The notes under the pieces: model-generated
The model's database searches: none
What the model was told of the DNA's origin: nothing
Seen by the model: only the letters and a program-made list of their open reading frames with translations
Shown: piece after piece, positions 54,393-64,000 of the stretch
How positions within the stretch are numbered: the first letter of the stretch is position 1
How the letters are laid out: each line of letters begins with the position of its first letter
DNA from: Vibrio chagasii
Lineage (GTDB): Bacteria; Pseudomonadota; Gammaproteobacteria; Enterobacterales; Vibrionaceae
Direction: 5' to 3'
Assembly (NCBI RefSeq): GCF_024347355.1
Contig: NZ_AP025465.1
Location: 1,736,001-1,800,000 of the forward strand
DNA length: 64,000 bases
Made by a program: the position numbers and the translations under genes

Positions 54393-55403
54393 CTACAGGT
54401 TTTTGACAATGTCAGCTACAAGGCGTGGACCTTTGTAGATGAAACCAGAGTAAACTTGAACAAGCTGAGCACCTGCCATCATTTTCTCTTTTGCAGCAAC
54501 ATAAGAGTCAACGCCACCTACCCCGATGATCGGCAGTTTGTCACCTAGCTCTTGGTGAAGTTTACGAACTACTTCAGTGCTACGAGATTGAACTGGACGT
54601 CCACTTAGGCCACCCGCTTCGTCGCAGTGTTTCATGCCTTCGACAATTGAACGATCCAAAGTCGTGTTTGTTGCGATCACACAATCGATCTTATTTTTGA
54701 TCAATGATTCGCAAATTTGGCTGATTTCATCATCACTTAGATCCGGAGCAATCTTAAGAGCTAGAGGAACATACTTACCATGCTTCTCTTCTAGTTCCGC
54801 TTGTTTTGCTTTGAGCTCAGACAACAAATCATCAAGTGCTTCGCCGTATTGTAGAGAACGTAGCCCTGGTGTGTTTGGTGAAGAGATATTTACCGCAATG
54901 TAACCCGCGTATTGATATACCTTCTCCATACAGATCAAGTAGTCTTCTGCACCCTTTTCAATCGGCGTGTCTTTGTTTTTACCGATGTTGATACCTAAGA
55001 TGCCGTCGTAGTTTGACTTCTTAACATTCTCAACCAAGTTATCTACACCTAGGTTGTTGAAACCCATTCGGTTGATGATACCTTCAGCTTCAACAAGACG
55101 GAATAAACGAGGTTTATCGTTACCCGCTTGTGGACGTGGAGTCACAGTCCCTACTTCTACAAAACCAAAACCCATCGCGCCAAATGCATCAATACATTCG
55201 CCGTTTTTATCTAGGCCAGCCGCAAGACCAACTGGGTTTTTAAAAGTAAGACCCATGCATTCTACAGGTCGATGAGGTAATTGTTGGCGATACAAAAGAT
55301 CAATGGGAGTGCCGGTAAAGCGTTTGAAATTTTGAATTGCAAGATCATGTGCCTTTTCGGCATCAAGTTGGAAAAAGCCAGTTCTGGCTAGACGGTAAAG
55401 CAT
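54393..55403 (-). CDS. pyrD: Dihydroorotate dehydrogenase (quinone) PyrD
   Basis: The membrane-associated class 2 enzyme of pyrimidine synthesis, which passes electrons to quinone. The 336-residue protein has the N-terminal amphipathic helix used for membrane contact, the FMN barrel with [11 protein letters not shown] near residue 60, the catalytic serine segment [14 protein letters not shown] near 174, and VGVGG with the phosphate site near 298. The start has GGAGG seven bases upstream. A leader hairpin precedes it. Confidence 0.96.
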   Translation of the reverse strand: MLYRLARTGFFQLDAEKAHDLAIQNFKRFTGTPIDLLYRQQLPHRPVECMGLTFKNPVGLAAGLDKNGECIDAFGAMGFGFVEVGTVTPRPQAGNDKPRLFRLVEAEGIINRMGFNNLGVDNLVENVKKSNYDGILGINIGKNKDTPIEKGAEDYLICMEKVYQYAGYIAVNISSPNTPGLRSLQYGEALDDLLSELKAKQAELEEKHGKYVPLALKIAPDLSDDEISQICESLIKNKIDCVIATNTTLDRSIVEGMKHCDEAGGLSGRPVQSRSTEVVRKLHQELGDKLPIIGVGGVDSYVAAKEKMMAGAQLVQVYSGFIYKGPRLVADIVKNL

Positions 55404-55426
55404 TGTGCCTCCGATAGAAAAAAGCC

Positions 55427-55451
55427 CCGTGTAAACGGGGCGATATTATTT
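55427..55451 (-). promoter_or_regulatory. Leader hairpin with U run upstream of pyrD
   Basis: On the minus strand GCCCCGT-TTAC-ACGGGGC is followed by TTTTTT and, 4 bases on, by the GGAGG of pyrD. A -10-like TAATAT lies two bases before the stem. It resembles an intrinsic terminator at the very start of the transcript, or the start-site-dependent leader hairpin known from E. coli pyrC/pyrD. Confidence 0.6.
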
Positions 55452-55654
55452 ACTTATTTACCCAACTATTCAATCTATTACTGTCTGTAAGGGTAAGATA
55501 ATCGAGTTTGCTAACGAATGAGCTTCTTTATTAAGCAAACGTTACCGTTATATAGGCAGTCAGCACTCTTTAATTCACCGTCCAGTGAATCGGTTTGAGA
55601 CATTGCGAATTTACGGCTACTCACTTTCCAGGGTAAGCAATAATAATCCGAAAC

Positions 55655-55680
55655 GAAAAAGGCAGACCAAATGGCCTGCC
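55655..55680 (-). terminator. Rho-independent terminator after the NAD-glutamate dehydrogenase gene
   Basis: On the minus strand GGCAGGCC-ATTT-GGTCTGCC, one mismatch, is followed by TTTTTC. Confidence 0.75.
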
Positions 55681-55708
55681 CTTAAATCGTTTTACTTGAG
55701 TCTAATCG

Positions 55709-58700
55709 TTAGTCTTTCGACATGCAGTTTAGATTCAGTAGCATCAATTCACGCAACGCAACTGAGAACTTAGCAAACTCGTGAACAGAACCCACTTTGA
55801 ATTCGTTCAGGATACTTTCCCAACGATGTAGAGAAACAGAATTGCTTTCCATCCAATCGTCGAGCGCCTTGATCACATCAAGATCCGAACCACAACCGCA
55901 GCTAAGTACTTGACCTGTTAATTGACGTTGTTGCCAATCCAGATCTTCTCTGAATGCAGCACGTGCCAATGCTTGCCAGTTGTTATCGACTGCTTGACCA
56001 TTGATTTGCTTCAAGAACCAGTGCAGAGACAAACGGTCGCCTAGATTGAAGTAAAGCTTAGACGCTTGTTGTACTGTTTTACCCGTTTCACGGGCCACTG
56101 TGGATATATCCAGTGCTGAGTACAAGCTAGACAGACGCGCTACTGAATTCGCCAATTCTGCAGTTACGCCTTGATCAATCCATACTTGCGCCATTGCTTG
56201 ATGCTCTTCTACTTCTGAAGCAACCAGGTTTTCGTCCAGTTTCTCAGTAATAGCCACTACATCGCCTTGGTAAAGTTCAACCAGTGCTTTCACAGATTGC
56301 TTACCAGTACGATTTCTTAGCAACCAACGAGTCAAACGGCGCAGTGTACGACGTACGTGGTACAGCAACTCATATTGAGCCTGTGAGCTAGAGATGTTAT
56401 CCAGTTCACGGATGCTCTTAAGCACTTGACCCAAACCATAGATTTCACGTGATGCCGCGTAAGCATTAGCGATATCGACAATGTTTGCGCCCGTCTCTTC
56501 TTGCAGACGAGTGATGAAGTTACAACCCATCTCGTTAACCATTTGGTTAGCAAGAGCCGTCGCAATGATCTCTGCACGCAGTGGATGGTTATCCATGTGC
56601 TGAGAGTAGTTACGGCGTAACTCAGTTGGGAAGTATTGCATCAATTGTTGAGCATGGAACTCATCATTCGCAATATCATCGCTCACAAGATCTTCTTTCA
56701 GAACCATCTTACCGTAAGCGATCAATACAGATAGCTCTGGTCTTGTCAGGCCTTGACCTTGCTTCTCACGCTCTAGCAGAGTTTCGTCATCAGGGATGTA
56801 TTCTAGGCCGCGATCCAGATACCCTGCTTTCTCCATTGTGTGAATGAAGCGGATTTGCTCTTTAACTAAGCTCACGCCTTGGTGTTCAGTTACCGAAATA
56901 GACTCAGCTTGGCAGTAGGCGTCATCAAGTACAATCTCACCAACTTCATCTTCCATAGACTCTAGAACTTGGTTACGTTGCTTAACCGTTAGATCACCAT
57001 TAGACACCAAGCCGTTCAAGAAGATCTTAATGTTCACTTCGTTATCTGAACAGTCAACACCACCCACGTTATCAACAAAGTCTGTGTTCACTCGGCCGCC
57101 TGTAAGCGCATATTCAATACGACCCAATTGAGTCATACCCAAGTTACCGCCTTCGCCAACAACTTTTGCTTTCAAATCGCCGCCGTTGATACGCAACACG
57201 TCGTTAGCGCGGTCGCCAACATCAGTGTGAGTTTCACTTGAAGACTTAACGTAAGTACCGATACCACCATTCCAAAGTAGATCAACTTCCATAGACAAGA
57301 CCGCTTTGATCAAATCATTTGGCGCCATTGATGCTTTCTTGGTACCCAACATTTTCTGAATTTCAGGCGTTAGAGAGATAGACTTCGCTCGACGAGAGAA
57401 GATGCCACCACCTTGAGAAATCAATTCTTTGTTGTAATCTTCCCAGCTTGAGCGAGGTAGATTGAACAAACGATCACGCTCTACCCAGCTTGATGCTGAA
57501 TCTGGATTCGGATCAACGAAGATGTGCATGTGGTTAAATGCCGCTTGTAGACGGATGTGCTTAGATAGAAGCATACCGTTACCAAATACGTCACCCGCCA
57601 TATCACCAACACCGATAGCAGTGAAGTCTGTAGTCTGGCAGTTAATACCCATTTCACGGAAGTGACGCTTAACCGATTCCCAACCACCTTTTGCTGTGAT
57701 ACCCATCGCTTTGTGGTCGTAGCCGTTAGAGCCACCCGAAGCAAACGCATCACCTAACCAGAAGTTGTACTCTTCAGATACTGAGTTCGCTAAGTCAGAG
57801 AATGTTGCTGTACCTTTATCGGCTGCAACAACCAAGTACGGGTCATCTTCATCATGACGAACAACGTTCTTAGGTGGGATTACCTCACCTTCAATGATGT
57901 TGTCTGAAACGTCTAGTAGTGCACGGATGAAGCGCTTGTAACAACGTTGCCCTTCAGCAAAGATCTCGTCACGGCCAGACATTGTGTGCTGACGTTTACA
58001 AACGAAACCACCTTTTGCACCCACTGGTACAATTACCGTGTTCTTAACTTGTTGTGCTTTAACTAGGCCCAGAATCTCGGTACGGAAATCTTCTTGACGA
58101 TCTGACCAACGAAGACCACCACGAGCCACTTTACCGCCACGTAGGTGAACACCTTCAATATCTGGTGCGTATACGAAGATCTCAAATGCAGGTACTGGTG
58201 CCGGGATATCTGGAATCTCGCTTGGTCTCATTTTTAGAGCCAACCAAGGCTTCGCTTGTTTGTTGTCGTCTACTTGGTAGTAGTTAGTACGAAGCGTTGC
58301 AGTGATCATCTCCATGTAGCGACGAATGATACGATCATCATCCAAGCTTTCTACATGATCGAGCTGCTCAGTGATCTTCTTAATAAGATCTTGTTGACCC
58401 TTCGCGCTGCCCTTCAATTTCGGATCAAAACGCTTACCGAATAAGCTCACCAAACCTTTCGCTAACTCTGGGTAATGGGACAATGTGTCTTCGATATATT
58501 GTTGGCTGAATGGGAAGCCCACTTGACGCATGTAACGAGCATAAGCACGCAAAATAGAAATTTCACGACCAGAAAGACCCGCGCCCAGTACCAAGCGGTT
58601 GAAACCATCGCTGTCTAGTTCACCCGCCCAAATTGCTGCGAATGCTTGTTGGAAAAGATCACGAGCTTCACGAAGATCAATCGTTTGGTCACTCTTATGA

Positions 58701-60550
58701 AGCATAGAGAAATCTAAGATCCAATAGGTTGTACCGTTGGTCTTACGCACTTCGTATGGCGACTCACCGATTACGCGTAGGCCAAAGTTTTCAAGCATTG
58801 GCATCACATCAGAAAGGTGAATTGGCTCTGCACTGTGGTAGAACAGTTTTAAGCGTACTGCTTTCGAGTCTGCCGCTTCTTCCTGAGGACGGTAGAAAAG
58901 CATACCAAGTTTATTATCTTCACTTAGTGCTTCTAAACGCTCAATATCTGCAACAGCAGAACCTGGCATCATGTCTTCTTTGTACGAACGTGGGAATGCA
59001 CGCATGTACTCTTTCGACAATGGAAGACCTTTGCTCTCACCGAAGTTTGCAATGATTGATTCAGATAAGCGGTCATCCCACGTAGACGATACTTCCATTA
59101 AATTTTGCTCGATTGTTTTCACGTCCACGTCCATGTTGTTGTTATCAACACGAACAATATAGTGTGTTCTTGCCAGAGGGCTTTCAGAGAAATACGTTGT
59201 AAATTCAACTTCTTCTTCACAGCCAAAGTATTGCTTCAAGATGCGCTGAGTTTGGCGACGAAGCTCGGTGTTGTAACGATCTTTTGTTACGTAAACCATA
59301 CAGCTAAAGAAACGGCCAAACGGGTCTTTGCGAACGAACAGACGCAGAAGATCACGATCTTGCATCTGTACGACACCCGTTCCCACTTCAAGCAGTTCTT
59401 CTTCTCGAGCTTGAAGCAGTTCATCACGTGGGTAGTTTTCAAGAATGTTGTGCAGAGCTTTGTAAGAGTATGAACCCTCACGATAACCACTCGCGTTTAA
59501 GATACGCTCTACTTTCTCACGAACTAGAGGAATCGTTTCAACGGTTTGGTTATAAACAGCAGAAGTGTAAAGACCAGTGAAACGGTGCTCACCAATTACC
59601 TTGCCGTTCTTATCGAATTTCTTAATGCCGATGTAGTCATTGTAAGCTGGGCGGTGAATGCGTGAAGCCGTGTTGCCCTTTGTTACGATAAGTACATACG
59701 GTTTTTTTGCTTCTAAACGCGCCGAGTCAGAAAACTCAGACAACTTAACGTTACGTACACGATCTGAATTCGCAAACAAACCAAGACCTTGCTCCTTGGT
59801 CGGTTGCAGCTCAGTATCGCCGTTAACTGAAACTAGGTCATATTCCTTATAACCCATAAAGGTAAAGTTGTGTTCACCTAACCAACGAAGAAACGCCAAC
59901 GTCTCATCAAAACGTTGACCATCTACTGGAATGCTTTCTTTTTGCTGTTCAACTTGGTCAGTGACTTCTTTCAGCTTTTCAACCATCGTTAACCAGTCGT
60001 TAACCACTAGGCTAGTGTCAGTGAAAATGTCTAGAAGCTCTGTCTTAAGTGCCGTCATTTCTGCTTTGCTACTTAGACGGTCAACCTCGATGTGGAACAA
60101 AGATTGGAAAACACCTTCACCACTGCTCACACCCACTACACTTCCCGAATCAGAGCGAGAGATTTGCGTTGGGTTATGCAGCATAAGGTGAGAAGAAAGG
60201 TCTAGGCGAGTCAATGCCATTTTTACAGAATCAACAAGGAAAGGACTATCCGGTACAACTATCTCAACGATAGTGTGAGTGGACTGCCAACCTTGACGAC
60301 TTACCGTCGGGTTGAAAACGCGTACCGAGATTTCATCGGCTTTCTTTTCGTTGATGTGGTGCCATAAACTAACTACAGCACCATATAAATCGGATTCATT
60401 TCTCTGAGTCAGGTCGTCATGAGAAACGTTACTAAACAAGTGTTGAGCAAGTTGAGTTACGAGAGGTCGATGAGCAAGGTCAAGTTTGTCTTGAATCAGC
60501 TTGTAAACTTTTTCAAGTAAAACTGGAACCACAGTTTCACGTGCGGTCAT
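55709..60550 (-). CDS. NAD-specific glutamate dehydrogenase, large type (GDH-180 family)
   Basis: A giant catabolic enzyme of about 1613 residues that deaminates glutamate to 2-oxoglutarate with NAD. The start is placed at MTARETVVPV, because the ATG five codons earlier has the GGAG inside its own reading frame as the ribosome site. ACT-like regulatory regions fill the first 700 residues; the dehydrogenase core follows, with a Lys-bearing VPVGAKGGFVCKR near residue 840, GDMAGDVFGNGML near 975, GGIGTYVKSS near 1095 and GEGGNLGMTQLGR near 1135. The C-terminal 450 residues are helical. It is monocistronic and transcribed from a 200-base upstream gap. Confidence 0.95.
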   Translation of the reverse strand: MTARETVVPVLLEKVYKLIQDKLDLAHRPLVTQLAQHLFSNVSHDDLTQRNESDLYGAVVSLWHHINEKKADEISVRVFNPTVSRQGWQSTHTIVEIVVPDSPFLVDSVKMALTRLDLSSHLMLHNPTQISRSDSGSVVGVSSGEGVFQSLFHIEVDRLSSKAEMTALKTELLDIFTDTSLVVNDWLTMVEKLKEVTDQVEQQKESIPVDGQRFDETLAFLRWLGEHNFTFMGYKEYDLVSVNGDTELQPTKEQGLGLFANSDRVRNVKLSEFSDSARLEAKKPYVLIVTKGNTASRIHRPAYNDYIGIKKFDKNGKVIGEHRFTGLYTSAVYNQTVETIPLVREKVERILNASGYREGSYSYKALHNILENYPRDELLQAREEELLEVGTGVVQMQDRDLLRLFVRKDPFGRFFSCMVYVTKDRYNTELRRQTQRILKQYFGCEEEVEFTTYFSESPLARTHYIVRVDNNNMDVDVKTIEQNLMEVSSTWDDRLSESIIANFGESKGLPLSKEYMRAFPRSYKEDMMPGSAVADIERLEALSEDNKLGMLFYRPQEEAADSKAVRLKLFYHSAEPIHLSDVMPMLENFGLRVIGESPYEVRKTNGTTYWILDFSMLHKSDQTIDLREARDLFQQAFAAIWAGELDSDGFNRLVLGAGLSGREISILRAYARYMRQVGFPFSQQYIEDTLSHYPELAKGLVSLFGKRFDPKLKGSAKGQQDLIKKITEQLDHVESLDDDRIIRRYMEMITATLRTNYYQVDDNKQAKPWLALKMRPSEIPDIPAPVPAFEIFVYAPDIEGVHLRGGKVARGGLRWSDRQEDFRTEILGLVKAQQVKNTVIVPVGAKGGFVCKRQHTMSGRDEIFAEGQRCYKRFIRALLDVSDNIIEGEVIPPKNVVRHDEDDPYLVVAADKGTATFSDLANSVSEEYNFWLGDAFASGGSNGYDHKAMGITAKGGWESVKRHFREMGINCQTTDFTAIGVGDMAGDVFGNGMLLSKHIRLQAAFNHMHIFVDPNPDSASSWVERDRLFNLPRSSWEDYNKELISQGGGIFSRRAKSISLTPEIQKMLGTKKASMAPNDLIKAVLSMEVDLLWNGGIGTYVKSSSETHTDVGDRANDVLRINGGDLKAKVVGEGGNLGMTQLGRIEYALTGGRVNTDFVDNVGGVDCSDNEVNIKIFLNGLVSNGDLTVKQRNQVLESMEDEVGEIVLDDAYCQAESISVTEHQGVSLVKEQIRFIHTMEKAGYLDRGLEYIPDDETLLEREKQGQGLTRPELSVLIAYGKMVLKEDLVSDDIANDEFHAQQLMQYFPTELRRNYSQHMDNHPLRAEIIATALANQMVNEMGCNFITRLQEETGANIVDIANAYAASREIYGLGQVLKSIRELDNISSSQAQYELLYHVRRTLRRLTRWLLRNRTGKQSVKALVELYQGDVVAITEKLDENLVASEVEEHQAMAQVWIDQGVTAELANSVARLSSLYSALDISTVARETGKTVQQASKLYFNLGDRLSLHWFLKQINGQAVDNNWQALARAAFREDLDWQQRQLTGQVLSCGCGSDLDVIKALDDWMESNSVSLHRWESILNEFKVGSVHEFAKFSVALRELMLLNLNCMSKD

Positions 60551-60778
60551 AGTCACACTCCACAATTAGAATTATATTTTATTATTAGGGGTATCACTTA
60601 ATCTGGCGTTTGAATCGCGTTTTTTAACACTTTTCTACTAACGAGTTAAGCAAAGGTAATGCATTCATTTATTGTAAAAGCATTATTGAAAAATGGTTAA
60701 TTGTTTTGGAGGTGGTAAGAGGTGAAATGTTTGATTATGTGATTAAGATTCCTTTTAACTCACTAGGCATGCCAAGCT

Positions 60779-60997
60779 TTACAGAGCTTCTAACTTAATA
60801 AACTTATTTTTTTGGTCAGTTGTCAGCCTAAATTGCCCTCTAACCCCTATTTGTGTAAGAAAAGGTCTGAACCGAGTTGCAGGTAACTGAATACGCAATC
60901 CTGTTGTTGTCATTACTTGTACTTTACTTGCCGCACCAGAATAACTGGCCAAAAACTGCTGATATGAGATGTTAAGTTGGAAAATATAGTGATTCAT
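60779..60997 (-). CDS. DUF2835 family protein
   Basis: A 72-residue protein. The start is the ATG in MNHYIFQLNISYQ, with AGG seven bases upstream; 14 further codons extend the frame without family support. The VMTTTGLRIQLPATRFRPFL block near residue 30-50 and RGQFRL near 57 are typical DUF2835. Function unknown; it lies between pepN and the glutamate dehydrogenase gene on the same strand. Confidence 0.83.
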   Translation of the reverse strand: MNHYIFQLNISYQQFLASYSGAASKVQVMTTTGLRIQLPATRFRPFLTQIGVRGQFRLTTDQKNKFIKLEAL

Positions 60998-61110
60998 ACG
61001 ATACCTGTATAAGTATACAGTGCCGGTGTTTTTTGGCACTTAACGATGTCTGACAGTGAGACTGAGCTTGAAACTGTTCTAGCTTATCCAAAATTCGATG
61101 AGCCAGAAAC

Positions 61111-61144
61111 AAAAAATCAGTGGCAGATATTCTCTACCACTGAT
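61111..61144 (-). terminator. Rho-independent terminator after pepN
   Basis: ATCAGTGG / CCACTGAT with a 13-base loop, followed on the minus strand by TTTTTT. Confidence 0.75.
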
Positions 61145-61203
61145 GACTTTTCTTTGGAAGTAAACAGTTTATAAGTAAACCGTTAGCCTTGAGAACGCTT
61201 AAC

Positions 61204-63810
61204 TTAAGCTTCTAGTGCTTTCGCTACTTTCTCAAATAAGTCTTTTGCTAGGTTATCCATGTTCTTCAATGTCTCAAGTTCCTGCTTGATAAGAGCTTGG
61301 CGATCATCATCATACTTACGGAATTTAAGCAGTGGATCAATCAGACGTGAAGCCACTTGCGGGTTACTGCTGTTTAGCTCACGTAAGATCTCACCAGCAA
61401 ATGCGTAGCCCTGACCTGATTTGTCATGGAACTGAACCGGGTTCATGTTTAAGAACGAACCGACCAGGTTACGAGTACGGTTTGGGTTCTTTAAGCTGAA
61501 CGCTTGATGTGACATAGACTCTTTGATCACTTCAAGGGCATTTGAACTTGGGTTTGTACCTTGCAATGCAAACCACTTATCCATAACAAGACCATCGTGT
61601 TTCCACTTGTCACTGTAATCCGCCATCAAGGCTTCACGACATGGTAGTTGCGCACTGTTTGCCGCGCCCATTGCTGCCATGGTGTCAGTCATGTTGTTTG
61701 CCGTTTGATACATCTCAACTACCAAGTCGTTACCCTGCTCAGTGTGAGCTAAGTAACTTAGGCAAACTTTACGTAGAGTACGCTTACCAATCGAATCGTG
61801 ATCGATCGTGTATTCCGTTAGCGCATGGGTGTGATAAACCGCCGCTAACTCGTCTTCAAGTTCTGCAGCTAGTGTTACTTTCATCGAGTTAAGGACCGAT
61901 GCGACCGCATCAATATCAACACGCTCGTACCAACCCGATACTTCATTGTGGCTTGGCAGTGAAAGCATTTCTGCAATAAACGCAGGCTCTAGTGAATCAC
62001 TCAGCAGTACGCCACGGAATGCGTCAATAACAGAATCAGAAAGCTCAAACGCTTGACCCTGTTGAACCTTCTCCACGTTACTGCGGATGTACTTCGCTAA
62101 TAGCATTTGACCCGCATTCCAACGAGAGAACTCATTGCGAGCATTCACCATCAAGAAGATCAGCTCTTCATCTGAATAGTCGTATTCCAATTTCACTGGC
62201 GCAGAAAATTCACGCAGCAATGATGGCACTGGTTTCTCGCTTACGTTCTCGAACACAAAAGTTTGTTCCACTTCTTTCACGTCTAACACGTTATGAACTG
62301 GCTCACCGTTACATTGTAACTCAACAACATCACCCGACGCAGTGTACAACTCGATATCTAGAGGGATATGCAAAGCCTGCTTTTCAGCTTGTTCGTGAGT
62401 TGGCGCCGTTACTTGGCGAGTTGTTAATGTGTACTGTTTCTTATCTGCGTCGTAATGGCTTTCAACAGATAGCGTCGGCGTACCAGACTGGCTGTACCAT
62501 AAACGGAACTGAGACAGATCAACACCCGATGCATCTTCCATTGCGGCAACAAAATCTTCACACGTTGCTGCCGTGCCATCGTGACGTTCGAAGTACAGTT
62601 TCATGCCTTTTTGGAAACCGTCTTCACCCAACAATGTGTGGATCATACGGATCACTTCACTTCCCTTTTCGTACACGGTCAATGTATAGAAGTTATTCAT
62701 TTCTATCACTTTTTCAGGACGAATTGGGTGAGACATTGGGCTTGCATCTTCGGCAAATTGTGGACCGCGAATGATACGCACATTGTTAATACGGTTTACT
62801 GCGCGAGAGCCAAGATCCGATGAGAACTCTTGGTCACGGAATACCGTTAGACCTTCTTTCAAACTCAGCTGGAACCAATCACGACAAGTCACTCGGTTAC
62901 CTGTCCAGTTATGGAAGTATTCATGGCCAATTACCGCTTCAATACCTAAGTAATCGGTATCCGTTGCGGTTTGGTCGTTCGCCAAAACAAACTTAGAGTT
63001 AAATACGTTCAAGCCTTTGTTTTCCATCGCACCCATGTTGAAGAAATCTACCGCGACGATCATGTAGATATCTAGGTCGTACTCTAAGTTGAAACGCTCT
63101 TCATCCCACTTCATTGAGTTAATCAAAGACACCATTGCATGGTTTGCACGGTCTAGGTTGCCTTTATCAACAAAGATTTCTAGGTCAACTTTGCGACCCG
63201 ATTGCGTGGTGTATGCGTCACGAAGTACATCGAAGTCACCGGCTACGAGTGCAAACAAGTACGCTGGTTTTGGATGCGGGTCTTGCCATTTCACCCAATG
63301 ACGACCATTTTCTGCCTCGCCTTCATCAACACGGTTACCGTTACTTAATAAGAACGGGTTCTCTGCTTTGTCGGCGATAACTGTTGTTGTGAATTTCGCC
63401 AACACATCTGGACGGTCCATGTAGTAAGTAATACGACGGAAACCTTCGGCTTCACACTGAGTACAGAAAGCGCCGCCTGACTTGTATAAACCTTCTAGTG
63501 CACTGTTACCTTCTGGGTTCACTTCAGTAAAGATGGTTAACGTAAACTCCTTCGGAAGATCAGTTAACGTTAGTTGAGTTTCAGACAGCTCGTATTGCGT
63601 CCACTCGTTGCCTTCAACCAACACAGAAACCAACTTCAAGCCTTCACCATCCAGTACTAATGTTGAGCTGTCTTTTTCTTGCTTAACACTAGACACCGCA
63701 GTAATGATAGATGCTGAATCGTATAAATCGAAAGTAAGATCGATTTCAGAAATAGTGTGAGATGGTGATTGATAATCTTTACGATATTTGGCTTGAGGTG
63801 TATGTGCCAT
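61204..63810 (-). CDS. pepN: Aminopeptidase N PepN
   Basis: The main cytoplasmic M1-family zinc aminopeptidase, 868 residues. The substrate motif GAMEN lies near residue 258 and the zinc site HEYFH near 293, with the third ligand Glu in SLKEGLTVFRD near 316. The four-domain M1 layout is complete, including the helical C-terminal half. The start MAHTPQAKYRKDY has AAAAGGAAC upstream. As in E. coli the pyrD region lies nearby. Confidence 0.97.
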   Translation of the reverse strand: MAHTPQAKYRKDYQSPSHTISEIDLTFDLYDSASIITAVSSVKQEKDSSTLVLDGEGLKLVSVLVEGNEWTQYELSETQLTLTDLPKEFTLTIFTEVNPEGNSALEGLYKSGGAFCTQCEAEGFRRITYYMDRPDVLAKFTTTVIADKAENPFLLSNGNRVDEGEAENGRHWVKWQDPHPKPAYLFALVAGDFDVLRDAYTTQSGRKVDLEIFVDKGNLDRANHAMVSLINSMKWDEERFNLEYDLDIYMIVAVDFFNMGAMENKGLNVFNSKFVLANDQTATDTDYLGIEAVIGHEYFHNWTGNRVTCRDWFQLSLKEGLTVFRDQEFSSDLGSRAVNRINNVRIIRGPQFAEDASPMSHPIRPEKVIEMNNFYTLTVYEKGSEVIRMIHTLLGEDGFQKGMKLYFERHDGTAATCEDFVAAMEDASGVDLSQFRLWYSQSGTPTLSVESHYDADKKQYTLTTRQVTAPTHEQAEKQALHIPLDIELYTASGDVVELQCNGEPVHNVLDVKEVEQTFVFENVSEKPVPSLLREFSAPVKLEYDYSDEELIFLMVNARNEFSRWNAGQMLLAKYIRSNVEKVQQGQAFELSDSVIDAFRGVLLSDSLEPAFIAEMLSLPSHNEVSGWYERVDIDAVASVLNSMKVTLAAELEDELAAVYHTHALTEYTIDHDSIGKRTLRKVCLSYLAHTEQGNDLVVEMYQTANNMTDTMAAMGAANSAQLPCREALMADYSDKWKHDGLVMDKWFALQGTNPSSNALEVIKESMSHQAFSLKNPNRTRNLVGSFLNMNPVQFHDKSGQGYAFAGEILRELNSSNPQVASRLIDPLLKFRKYDDDRQALIKQELETLKNMDNLAKDLFEKVAKALEA

Positions 63811-63895
63811 GACGAGTTCCTTTTGATCGTTATACGTAATAATTTTTTAACTGTATATATCTAAAGGTTGATCGCCAATAAAACAAGGGGAATAT

Positions 63896-63928
63896 TAAAA
63901 AAAGGAGGCATTGTAGGAAAATGCCTCC
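63896..63928 (-). terminator. Terminator of a minus-strand gene beyond the window
   Basis: On the minus strand GGAGGCAT / ATGCCTCC with a 9-base loop is followed by seven T. It lies upstream of pepN, so it must end transcription of a gene to the right of the window. Confidence 0.75.
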
Positions 63929-64000
63929 ATGTTTTGCTATTTTATCAATCAAATCAGACAGGAACGACTAAGAAATGAACTGTGCACAATATTATCAACG

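Noticed and set aside
59105..59473. A 122-residue plus-strand open frame inside the glutamate dehydrogenase gene
   Set aside because: It is antisense to a strongly conserved coding region, has no ribosome site and shows no domain; long antisense frames are expected in such a large gene.

Overview
The window reads as about 64 kb of core chromosome from a marine gammaproteobacterium, most likely a Vibrio near the Splendidus clade. The reasons are moderate G+C, recognisable Vibrio proteins (an FNR with the classical cysteine spacing, NAD-specific giant glutamate dehydrogenase, GlyGly-CTERM DUF3466 protein, DUF3634, ZapC, MatP) and gene orders known from Vibrio and, in part, E. coli (ttcA-uspE-fnr-cco; matP-lonH-fabA-rmf; uup-rlmKL-zapC-pyrD-pepN). 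No rRNA, tRNA, CRISPR array, insertion sequence or prophage was seen.

Layout. 1-4.4 kb: end of an ABC-F ATPase (ybiT), a chemoreceptor with an HBM-type sensor, and fdhD. 4.7-13.8 kb: a respiratory formate dehydrogenase cluster in two transcription units (DUF3305-DUF3306; multi-cluster ferredoxin, TorD-like chaperone, small TAT protein, FdhA, FdhB, FdhC, small membrane protein). Each unit is preceded by a sequence with the exact -24/-12 geometry of a sigma-54 promoter. 14-17.3 kb: ammonium transporter (again with a sigma-54-like promoter), sirtuin CobB, and a diguanylate cyclase that appears split by a frameshift. 17.3-22.5 kb: polyamine ABC importer potABCD with an additional second potD. 22.8-26.4 kb: membrane protein, Bax, DUF2987 protein, TtcA. 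26.5-35.6 kb: UspE, FNR (with an FNR-like box in its own promoter), the cbb3 oxidase assembly genes and ccoNOQP, including a ccoQ of 58 codons. 35.8-39.2 kb: small membrane protein, FIST (NosP/VpsV-like) sensor and hybrid histidine kinase (VpsS-like), divergent from ccoN.

39.2-43.6 kb is the only accessory-looking stretch: a 7-copy 8-bp tandem repeat, a 5'-truncated outer-membrane beta-barrel gene, a DUF2971 protein, an HDOD protein and small envelope proteins. From 43.6 kb the window returns to housekeeping genes: matP, Lon-like protease, fabA, rmf, DUF3466 protein, uup, glutaredoxin-like protein, rlmKL, zapC, pyrD, NAD-glutamate dehydrogenase, DUF2835 protein and pepN.

How it fits together. 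Much of the first 40 kb is respiration under low oxygen: formate oxidation feeds electrons to quinone, cbb3 oxidase takes them to oxygen at low tension, FNR sits between, and a putative nitric-oxide-sensing FIST/kinase pair lies beside the oxidase. A perfect MatP-binding site (matS) at 31468, a one-mismatch site just upstream of matP, and matP itself suggest the window lies in the terminus macrodomain. I found no clear new defence or mobile system. The most useful new observations are regulatory: the paired sigma-54 promoters of the formate dehydrogenase cluster, the FNR box, the matS sites and the pyrD leader hairpin.
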